From NCBI RefSeq assembly GCF_000388065.1, contig NW_009242973.1:2428118-2470283 (forward strand): 42,166 bases of DNA, written 5' to 3'. Below, one piece after another: positions 33,205 through 42,166 of the stretch (its first letter is position 1; every line of letters begins with the position of its first letter). Under the pieces are notes generated by a model. That model worked only from the letters and a program-made list of their open reading frames with translations. It did not search any database and was not told where the DNA came from. The DNA is from Fonticula alba (Eukaryota > Opisthokonta > Rotosphaerida > Fonticulaceae). The position numbers were made by a program, and so were the translations under genes.

Positions 33205-33694
33205 TCGCCCCCTTCCCCCTGTCCTTTGTGCATGTGCCTGACTTTTGCTCATGGAATCCCCCATCTATCTCTCTTGGTCCCTCTTGCTCGCCATCGGCCT
33301 CTCCCCCACGCAGACCCGTTGGCAAGCTGCTCAATGCCACTTCCGACGCCGAAGGACGCATCCAATTCGATGGTCTATCGCCCCCCTCGACAGCTAGTCT
33401 GTCGATCAATGACTTCATTGGATATGTGGTGGTCTTGCATACGTTGCCGGTATGTGTCCCCCCCTCCCCCCAGAGCATGCTCTCCTGCGCCCCGCCTTTG
33501 CACCCTGCTCGAGTGACCCCTAACCAACCTCGGCATGCGGATCCACACCCTCTCCTGCGCGCCAGAACGACGACGGGCCCACCAATACCTCGCCGGCAGC
33601 CACGTACGCCGTGGTGGCCCGGTCTGCCGGAGCCGGCGAGAATCCGCGCCTCATCTGCGCTTGCGACGGGACGCCCGTCTGGCGTGGCGAGTAG
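31907..33694 (+). CDS. CCS: Copper chaperone for superoxide dismutase with N-terminal presequence
   Basis: CCS delivers copper to Cu/Zn-SOD and oxidises its disulfide. Four exons (31907-32362, 32506-33122, 33314-33449 and 33566-33694) join in frame to 445 residues; human CCS has 274. Residues 1-34 are Arg-rich and free of acidic residues (MMMLLLRSRATAHRCRG...), followed by a hydrophobic segment (about 35-52, HLALGVAAVTGLLAGGAWLAG), which looks like a mitochondrial bipartite presequence. Domain I follows exon 2: VAMRCGSCSGLARRAL with copper ligands C161 and C164. Domain II is SOD-like (VDGLAPNRTYGLMVHETGD). The zinc loop and its His ligands are absent. Domain III keeps the CXC motif in RLICACDGTPVW (C434, C436) and stops a few residues later. 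Part of exon 1 (about 32090-32190) is low in conservation and could hide a further short intron; MSASSSQPH at 32212 would be an alternative, cytosolic start. Confidence 0.88.
33154..33202. repeat. (TG)24 microsatellite in CCS intron 2
   Basis: An uninterrupted TG repeat starting about 30 bases after the GTATGT donor of CCS intron 2. UG-rich RNA near a donor is a known binding site for CELF/TDP-43-type proteins in animals; relevance here is unknown. Confidence 0.9.
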
Positions 33695-33742
33695 GACAGT
33701 CTTCCTGTGTTCCTCTCTGCACCCTCCGCATAAACAACCAAT

Positions 33743-33775
<33 letters not shown>

Positions 33776-34262
33776 CCATCCAAGTCCGCGGGCCCCTCCC
33801 TCCTTTTTGAAGCGGGCAAAAAAGCACGGGGACAGAGAGGCGGAACAAAAGAAAGACACCAGAGACAGAGGACAAGACGGTCGTGCACACAGCGCAACAC
33901 ACCCGAAGGATGTGCCTGACAGTCTAGGGTGACAGCGATGTACATGACCCACTTCGCCTCCGCCCGCCTCCCCTGGCGCGGCTTGCCACGCTCTTCGAAA
34001 AGGAGGAGGATAAAAAGCAAGCGCCGCCGCGGGCACAGCAGCAAAACGGCACCATGAACCAGGGAGGCTTGTTTATGTGTGTAACGTGCTGATAAGTGTG
34101 CGTGCGCACGCGTAGGGCACGAAAGGCAGGTGTGTAGTGGGGGGGGGGGGGACTCTCGAGGGAGGGCTCTGAACAAGGGGAGGGGGGAAGTGCCACCACG
34201 CGCGCGGCATGCCGCATTGTGGGGGGGAGAGGGCCACGGCGGCGAGGGAACAACACGCGCAT
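33695..34262. other. Convergent intergenic region between CCS and Ran
   Basis: The CCS gene (plus) and the Ran gene (minus) end into this 568-base spacer. It holds an AC repeat at 33744-33772 and a G-run near 34139-34151. The rest is ordinary sequence of lower GC, expected to contain both 3' UTRs. Confidence 0.6.
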
Positions 34263-35343
<1,081 letters not shown>

Positions 35344-36144
35344 GGTGACAGGTACACGACAAATGCTCGGGAGAATCTGCTGAGGAGGGGGAGAACACAG
35401 GAATGTCAGGATTGGTGAGGGGTGCGAAGCCAAGTGCCAAGAAAGGAGGGAGGGAGAGAGAGAGAGAGATAGGAGGGAGTGCGACATGTCCCTGTGAGGC
35501 GCGGCAGGCGGTCCGGGAAGCGAGGCGTGTATGTGTGCGAGGGTGTACGAGCGCGGGCGCCCGATGGTGGAGGAGAATGGGTCACGCTCCCCACCGACAC
35601 CATATACATGCGCGTGCGCGCGCGCGCACACACACACACACAGACATGCCTCCCGTCAGGCCAGTCACGCGCTAGGGAGGAGAGTCGACTGCGTGGGGGA
35701 GCCGAGAGGAGAGGGGGAGAATCACCGACATGGGGTGATATATACTGCATTGGTGTGAAGCAGGAGATGGGGGAAGAGGAGAGGGAGAGAGAAGAATCCA
35801 GTGTCGCCGCCTGTGGGCACAGGGCGGCTCTCCGACACTCCCGAGGGGGGCTCTCCACGAGAAGCCAGTGACACCGACAGGGCGTCTGTGGAGAGGGGAG
35901 GGAGGGGGGAGCCAGCGGGGAGCGCGCTCGCGCGCAGGCATTCGAGGGCGAATGGAGCAGGAGGGAGAGGGAAGAGGAGGGGGAGGGGGAGGGGGAAGAA
36001 GAGAGCACGAACCTCGACAACTGTGCGTAGGTCTGGCGGTGGGGGAGCTACGTGTGACCTGCCGACATTTCAATTCGCCGGGCGCTGGGGAGGGGCGGGG
36101 GCGCGCGTGGGGCCAAGAGAGAGCCAGCCACGTCGGGTCCGCAC
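35344..36144. other. Upstream flank of Ran
   Basis: This should be the Ran promoter and 5' UTR. It contains CT/GA tracts at about 35452-35468, an alternating CG/CA block at 35608-35642 and a purine-rich block at 35940-36005. No TATA-like element stood out. Frames here have low-complexity translations. Confidence 0.4.
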
Positions 36145-36550
36145 GGGGGGGGGGGGGAGCCACGCACACCACCCGTGTGCGTGGTGGTTCCCCCCCTCCC
36201 CCGAGCGGGGGTCGGGGGGCGAGGGCGCTCTCACATTCCCGCCTCTGTCAGACCACATTACACAGGGGCCGGGATATCAGCCCCGGCCCGGGAGGGGGCC
36301 GGGGGCAGCAAGGAGCGGCAGGACAAGCGTGGCTGGGGGCTCCGTCGGGGGGGGGGGGGGGAGCCACGCACACCACCCGTGTGCGTGGTGGTTCCCCCCC
36401 TCCCCCGAGCGGGGGTCGGGGGGCGAGGGCGCTCTCACATTCCCGCCTCTGTCAGACCACATTACACAGGGGCCGGGATATCAGCCCCGGCCCGGGAGGG
36501 GGCCGGGGGCAGCAAGGAGCGGCAGGACAAGCGTGGCTGGGGGCTCCGTC
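36145..36550. repeat. 204-bp tandem duplication
   Basis: Two essentially identical copies in direct orientation with a 204-base period: the first about 36145-36346, the second about 36347-36550. Each begins with a G-run of 13-15 and ends in GGGGGCTCCGTC. Each copy contains a perfect 10-bp inverted repeat with a 5-base spacer (ccacgcacac/gtgtgcgtgg, at 36160-36184 and 36364-36388), a C-rich/G-rich hairpin next to it, and a GCCGGG/CCCGGC inverted repeat around a central ATATC. Because 204 is divisible by three, both strands show apparent protein repeats, but I do not think they are coding. Confidence 0.93.
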
Positions 36551-37358
36551 CCCGGTAGCCGGTCCTCCGCACGCGCGAGCGCGCGCGCGCGAGTGCGCAC
36601 GCTCACGTTCGCCGCCACCCCCCCCTGGGTGTACCAATATGACACCCCGTGGCGGGCGGAGGTGCGCGCGCGCGCCCCCTCTACCGGGCGCGGCAGCCCT
36701 GACCCTCGGCCATCATGGGCAGGTGGCCGCCGTGGGGCCACAGCTGCCAGCGGCCAGGGCGCGCGGCCACATGTACCCGCCCACCGCGCGTCCGCCTGGA
36801 CCCATTGTCGCCCCCCGCCCCCCTCCCCCCCCCCCCGTCCAGTGATGATACCGGCGTCGGTACCTGTCTCCCCGCTCTGGCGTCCAGCCCCCCTCCCTCC
36901 AGGGGGGATGGGGAGAAAGATGGACCGTTGGGAAGGCGTGAGCTGAGAGTGGGTCAGCCCTGCTGGTGGTAGGGTGAAATGCGGGCCATTGTGGACTCTC
37001 AGCCCCGCCCCGGGCACGGAAGGTCAAGGGACAGCGGAGGGGGGGGGGGACGTGGGACCCGCCAAATGCAGGGTGCAATCCTAATCGGAGTTACACGGCC
37101 CTGGCGGGGACCCGGAAGAACACCCAGCAGCCCCGACCCTCGCGCCCTCAGACCGGGCGCCCGCGCCCCCAAACGCAGGGAAAAAAGGAAGCCAGAGGCG
37201 CGCAGGCGGGCACCGCGCCTGGCACACGGGGGGCCAACCGGGGGCGCGGGAACTCTTCGGACCATGTGCGCCTCTCTCCTGCCCCCCCCCCGTCCTTGGA
37301 AAAGAGGGCGGGTAGGCGTCGCTCTTGGGGCTGGCTGGCTCGCTTGTACCGCTCTAGG

Positions 37359-37396
<38 letters not shown>

Positions 37397-39364
37397 GAGG
37401 GACAGAGGACAGGCCCGGGCCGAAAGAGGGACAACACACGTCGCGGTTGCCCCCGCAGGCCCGATGATGCGCGTTCAAAGCTCCTGGGCCCTTCCCCCTC
37501 GGCGCCCCCTGCCCGGGCGCGCGCGCGCGCGCCCACCAGGCTCGGGCGGGGGGAATCAACCGGGGCCTCCCGGGGGGGGGGGGGGGGGGGGGGGGGGCGG
37601 GACAGCAGCCCGGGAGGTTGCGAGCCATTGCCATGGCCACCCGGGCCAGCCCCGCCCTTCCTCCCAAGGCTGGCCAGGCTGTCAAAGGGACCTTGCCCGA
37701 CTGCGCGCCCCTCCCCCCGTAACTCCGGCCGGGAGAATGGAGCTGACAAGGAGACGGGGCGCAGGGGGGGGGGGGGGCGCGTGCCCGCGCGCTGAAAGGA
37801 AAAGGCCTCGAGGGAAAGGAAGACACGACCCAGCGCCCGGGTGAGCCCCCTTCCGAGACTCCAGCCTCGTTACCCCCCGCGGCCTCGGGTAAACAGCGTG
37901 CACATGCGCGCAATCGGCCCTCACGTCGCGGCTGGCCCTCCCTGCCACACGCCCACGCGGTGCACGCACATGCCCTCTGGGGAGAGTTTTCTAGACTGTT
38001 TCAATCAGGGCACGAGAGGGTGCATCCATTCCCCCGGCCGCCCCCCCCCCCCCCCCCCCGGCCCCGCTGGCTCGCCTCGAGTCCTCGCACTCCTGTCCAC
38101 ATCGCCGACACACACACGGCGTCCTTCGCCTGTTCTTCCCCCTCAGGCCCTCCTCATGCTCCCCACCCAACGGGCAGGCCCGAAAATCTGCCCCAGGCGG
38201 AGCAAGACGGAAAGAAAGTGGGGGGGAGGGGGGGCGCGGGGCGATCACCCGCGGGCTGCGTCCCGCCCCCTGCACTCATGGCCGAAAAGATCCACCACCA
38301 GAAGGCTGGCACAAGGAGGACCACCCGCGCACGCCCTTCCCCTCTGGTATTTGGGCATCATCTCCCTGTTTTGCCCCCCCCCCCCCCCGCCAGCCCAACC
38401 AGTCACGACGGCCCGACGCAGGAAAGGCCGCTTTTTAAATGCCCCCTCACATATAAGGTCCAAAATCCCAATGGACCTTTTCGCTCAACCCCCCCCCCCC
38501 CCATCACCCCTGCACCAGAATATCTGAGGCGCATTCTGGTGTGTGTCAACTGAATCTGATCAACTCATCCACATTTACCGCCCCAGAGACCAGTCACCAG
38601 CTTACACATCCAAGTTGGGCATTTCCTCCATGGCCGCGCCACGAAATCGGGGTTTAGCTTCCAAAGGAGTCAGACCCTGTCAGACCAACGGACCACTGAG
38701 GTGCCATCCCATGCGCTGGTATTTGTTCGGCCGCATGCGGTTGCCAATGGATGGGCCAACCTTGTTGGGGTAGAGCCGCGACGCAGCACACCTTTGAACC
38801 GGAAGCCCACTGCGACCGCCCGCGGACCCCTCTCTGTGTTCGGAGATACCCTCCCTCTTTCGGAGGTGCGTCACATGTCAAAACAAAAGCACATGGACGC
38901 CTCCACTGCCCACGGGATGTCTGTTCGTTCCCGGCTGCGGGTTTTCGCGTCCCTTGCCTCGCCTCCCGTGCCTTCGAACGGGGGATATCCCCTTGACGGA
39001 TGCTCGACCATTTGCCTATGCGTAGGTGCGTGTGTGCGTGTATGTATGCGCATGAGTTGGTGTTTTATATTTCACAGCTAGGAATGATGGGTGGCATAAG
39101 TCCGTACACATGCGCGTTTAGCATGGGGGGGAGGGGGGAGATGCAGCGGCGGCAGGGCATGCACATGCGTCGTGGGGGAGGTAGATCTGGAAAGCGGCGT
39201 GTGCGTGTGTGTGTGCACAAGTATGTCTTTTGGGGAGGAGGCCGCGTCTATCGGCATGGGCCTCCTCCGCGAGGGGACACCACACAGATACATGCCATGG
39301 CACGCATGGACACATGCATGTGGTGGTAGTAGTACCGCCCCGCCGGCGGGAGGAGGCCACCTTT
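36551..39364. other. Gene-free region between the tandem duplication and TSR1
   Basis: About 2.8 kb with no supported gene. The GC-rich left part holds an alternating CG tract near 36573-36600, a 35-base G-run at 37361-37395, a 26-base G-run at 37572-37597 and C-runs at 38041-38059, 38376-38389 and 38490-38503. From about 38530 to 39110 the GC content drops clearly and homopolymers vanish. The last 250 bases are TSR1 3' flank. Frames of up to 300 codons (36999-37913 minus) are low-complexity and unrecognised. Confidence 0.4.
37361..37395. repeat. 35-base G homopolymer
   Basis: The longest homopolymer in the window, in intergenic DNA. A second run of 26 G follows at 37572-37597. Lengths of such tracts are error-prone in sequencing and may not be exact. 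Confidence 0.85.
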
Positions 39365-42144
39365 TTAGTCGGAGTCCATGGCCATGGTCAGGTCATCGGC
39401 CAGCATCGGGTCGCCGCCGTCATCGTCACCAGCCACCATCATACGCTCGCCATCGTCCTCCTCGTCCTCGGGATCATCCTCGGCGTCGGCCGCACGGATG
39501 CGGTCATACGTGAAGGACTCCGACCGCCAAACGGGGAACACGCGCTTGTAAAGGCTCATGCACACCACATCCTGGGTCTTGAGAGGCCCATTGAAGAAGC
39601 ACTTCATGTAGCCATGAGTACCGAGGGACTCCTTGATATGACCGATGCGACCGTTCTTGGTGTAGAGCTGGGCATGCACAGATGTCCATGTGTGTGTGTG
39701 TCGGAGGAGGGGGGGGGGGGCACACAGTGCAAACCCAAAGGGTGGTACTATGGTTAATATGAGGTCACATATGGGACACAATTGGGCACACCGGCGAAAG
39801 CCCCAAGCAGGAGGAGGCGGGAAAAGTCCCCCTCACACACACACACACACACACGCGATTCTGTACAGCATATCCCACCACCACCAGTCAGTACATACCT
39901 GCACGGGCTTGAACCAGCGGACATCCTCCGGGGTGTAGAACATGTACCGCACGGTGGCGGTGTTCCGGTGGACCTTGAACGGCTGACCGGTCAGGACAAT
40001 GCGCTTGACCACCACACGGCGGGGGTTCACCTCGCGCAGGGACCCGGTGGCCAGGAGAATAGGCACACGGCCGGGGCCCTGGTCGTGGAAGAACAGCGCC
40101 GGGGCCGGCAGATAGGTGACCGGAGCAATGACCGAGGCCACCACGCTGCCGGAGAAGGCCGGCTGCAGGAAGCGCCGCATCCGGTGCTTGTCGCCGCCGC
40201 CATCGTCCGAGAAAACCGGCCGGCCGGTGATGCGCCGCGGGCCGCAAACGATCACCACATCGTCCTTGTTGGCGATGTGGTGGTCCCCGGAGGCCGAGTG
40301 GCGGGTCAGGGCGAAGTTCAGCACCGACAGCTTGCGCTCATGGCGGTGCAGACCATACAGCGACAGGACCGGGGTCACGGGCAGGTCGTCCAGGGCACGG
40401 CGCTCCTCCAGGAAGGACAGGGGAACCCCCTCCACGGTGATGGCCACATAATCGAAGGGGGACACCGGGAACTCGGCGGACTCCTGCATGACGCGGCGCT
40501 GGGTGCGGGCGAAGTTCTCGAAGTCGAAAATGCGCGAGTACTCCACCGGCAAGTTCTCGAAGGCGTCCCACGGAGAGTGGCGGAAGCTGCCGAATGGATG
40601 GATGCCCCATGTGTGCGTGCGAAGTGTGGCGAGATGCATGGGGTCAGCACCGGCGCGCGAGCAAAGGCGCAGCATGGCACAGGTGGCATGGCAAGGAGCA
40701 GCCGGCCAGGGAGGATGGGCCACCGTGCGCGCACCTCTTCAGACCGCGGTACTTGCTGAAGCGATCACGCGCGCGGACACCCAGCGGGGTGTCGATCTCG
40801 TCCGGGAAGTGCAGGTCATCCTCGGCCGCCTCGATCTGGGCCGAGCGCTCCTCCTGGCGCTGGGCCAGGAAGAGATCCAGCTGACGCTTCTCCTCCTCCG
40901 GAGAAAGGTCCGTGGCCACGTGGCGGTCCTCGACAACCACATTGTCCAGCTCCTCCTGCTCATGGGGGGTGTAGTCGCCGAGCTCCTCGCCGGGGAGGAC
41001 ATGGTCGCCACCGGTCGGGGCCTTGGCCTGGTACGAGACGAGGTCCTCGTCATCTTCGCTGCCGTCCTCGAAGTCGGAGTCTGTGCGGGGGGGACACACG
41101 CATATGAGTGTGAGTGGTGGTGGCGGTGGGGGGGGGGGGGAGCCGCCCCCTTGCAAGTGGGCGTTGGCCGGCGTGCATCTGCCCACACCACTCGGCATGT
41201 GTGCCCGGAGGTCACGCACCCACAATCCAGGCCGCCTGGTAGGAAGACATGCCCTTGGGCACGCGGCGAGTCCGGCTCTTGCGATAGTCCTCACCATCGA
41301 ACACCTCGTTGGCGGAGAACTGGCTCGAGTCCACGAAGCCACCGAAGTCCTCGTGGTCGCCAAACTGCCGGGATCCCAAGAGGGGAGGAGAAAGAGGGAT
41401 GGGGGAGGCGCGTGTCAGTCAAGACGTCGTCCGAGGGGGAGTGGGGGGGAGGGTGCAGATCGCCCGCGAAGGCCCGTGCGAGCATGGGCGCACCTCGTCC
41501 TCATCACCGAGGTTGTTCTGCTCGTCGAACTCGTCCATCACGGTGTTCACCTCGATCATGTCATCGCGGTCCTCCGGCTTTGAGGCATCCAGCACGTCGA
41601 AGCCCACCTCCTCCGGGACATCGCCAACAATCGGGTCGCTACCGGGCAGTGCGACGGCCAGCCCGTGCGTGGACGCGGCGAGTCAGCAAGGATGGGCAGG
41701 GGGAGGCGTCGGAAAGCGAAAGGAAAGGGGAACAGGCAAGCAAGGACGCACAACTGCGTGGCCGGGCCGTTGGGCTGGGCGGACTCGATGCGGGAGATCT
41801 CAAAGTCACCGGCGTTGGGAATGTGCACCAGCTGGGTGGCGGCCATCGGCCAGCCGCGAAGGTACCCATACATCTTAACCGAGGCGGTGGTCGAATCCGG
41901 CGACTGGATGTACGGGACGAAGCGCTCGACCAGCATGTATGGGCGCATCTCGCGCCAGGTGACCGCGCGCGGCAGGGTCTGCGACAGGGCCCGCAGGAGA
42001 GCATGCACCTCGGCATCGGTGTTGACGCCGAAGACGCGCTGCTCGTCGGCCGGGAAGCGGTTCTCAATGTACTTGACCGTGGCCTTGTGGGCATCGAGGC
42101 ACTGCTTCGGGGTCATCTCGTCGGCATAGGTGTTGGCGACGACG
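39365..42144 (-). CDS. TSR1: Tsr1 ribosome maturation factor (5' end off window)
   Basis: Tsr1 is a GTPase-like assembly factor that occupies the 40S precursor and blocks premature initiation. Six exons are visible (42144-41752, 41638-41494, 41364-41220, 41080-40735, 40586-39899 and 39667-39365), encoding 672 residues that correspond to the C-terminal three quarters of the family. The first visible exon starts mid-codon after a CGACACAG acceptor, and the intron continues past the window edge. Signatures: [32 protein letters not shown] with [78 protein letters not shown] and [11 protein letters not shown]. The C-terminus carries an unusual acidic, Met-containing tail of about 50 residues ending MAMDSD. 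An acidic block (residues in 40940-41080) precedes the conserved core, as in other Tsr1 proteins. Confidence 0.95.
39835..39853. repeat. AC repeat in a TSR1 intron
   Basis: A short AC repeat (TG on the coding strand) in the intron between the last two exons, 46 bases after the GTATGT donor. Its placement resembles the TG repeat of CCS intron 2. Confidence 0.8.
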
Positions 42145-42166
42145 CTGTGTCGGAGGGGGGGAGGGG

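Noticed and set aside
36145-36550. Possible CRISPR array or satellite
   Set aside because: Only two copies, a 204-bp unit, no repeat-spacer structure, and a eukaryotic context.
35801-36946. 381-codon open frame containing two identical 68-residue repeats
   Set aside because: The protein repeat simply reflects the 204-bp DNA duplication (divisible by three), and other frames on both strands are open too.
36999-37913. 304-codon open frame on the minus strand
   Set aside because: Polyproline segments come from the G homopolymers; nothing else is recognisable.

Overview
The window is nuclear DNA from an intron-rich, GC-rich eukaryote. I recognise ten protein genes, and every gene model can be joined in frame across its introns: 50 complete introns plus two that run into an assembly gap or the window edge. 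The protein set (AP-3 mu, VPS50/syndetin, PRC1/Ase1, eS1, Rab11, OSTF1, CCS, Ran, Tsr1) and the opisthokont-like wording of Ran and Rab11 suggest an opisthokont. It is probably a deep, fungal-side protist such as a Fonticula-like lineage; that placement is inference from remembered family sequences, not a search.

Layout, left to right: AP-3 mu subunit (minus, 391-2900, 10 exons); VPS50/syndetin (minus, 3812-9773, 16 exons); a very large PRC1/Ase1 microtubule bundler (minus, 10922-16266, 5 exons); ribosomal protein eS1/RPS3A (minus, 18425-19450 plus a separate start-codon exon, probably at 20221-20223); a DUF4442 hotdog-fold protein (plus, 21997-22852); a Rab11-type GTPase (minus, 23444-24526, first exon lost in a 215-base gap); an OSTF1-like SH3/ankyrin protein (minus, 27975-29181); a copper chaperone for superoxide dismutase with an N-terminal presequence (plus, 31907-33694); Ran (minus, 34263-35343); and the ribosome-maturation factor Tsr1 (minus, 39365-42144, 5' end outside the window). 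Long gene-free stretches (24.8-28.0, 29.2-31.9 and 35.3-39.4 kb) hold homopolymer G/C tracts, alternating purine-pyrimidine tracts and one 204-bp tandem duplication. I found no tRNA, rRNA, snRNA, transposon or CRISPR array.

Functionally, AP-3 mu, VPS50 and Rab11 all serve endosomal sorting and recycling. eS1 and Tsr1 both belong to the 40S subunit, Ran drives nuclear transport, and PRC1 acts on the spindle midzone. Nothing suggests co-regulation; this looks like an ordinary mix of housekeeping genes.

The most unusual signal is in the splicing grammar. In 49 of 50 introns the fourth intron base is a pyrimidine (38 C, 11 T), giving a donor consensus near GTNYGT instead of GTAAGT. Introns are also loaded with homopolymer C (on the sense strand), CT and CA microsatellites. 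Other points of interest are the roughly 900-residue disordered tail of PRC1 with a repeated short motif, and a CCS protein that looks mitochondrially targeted and has lost most of its SOD-domain metal ligands.
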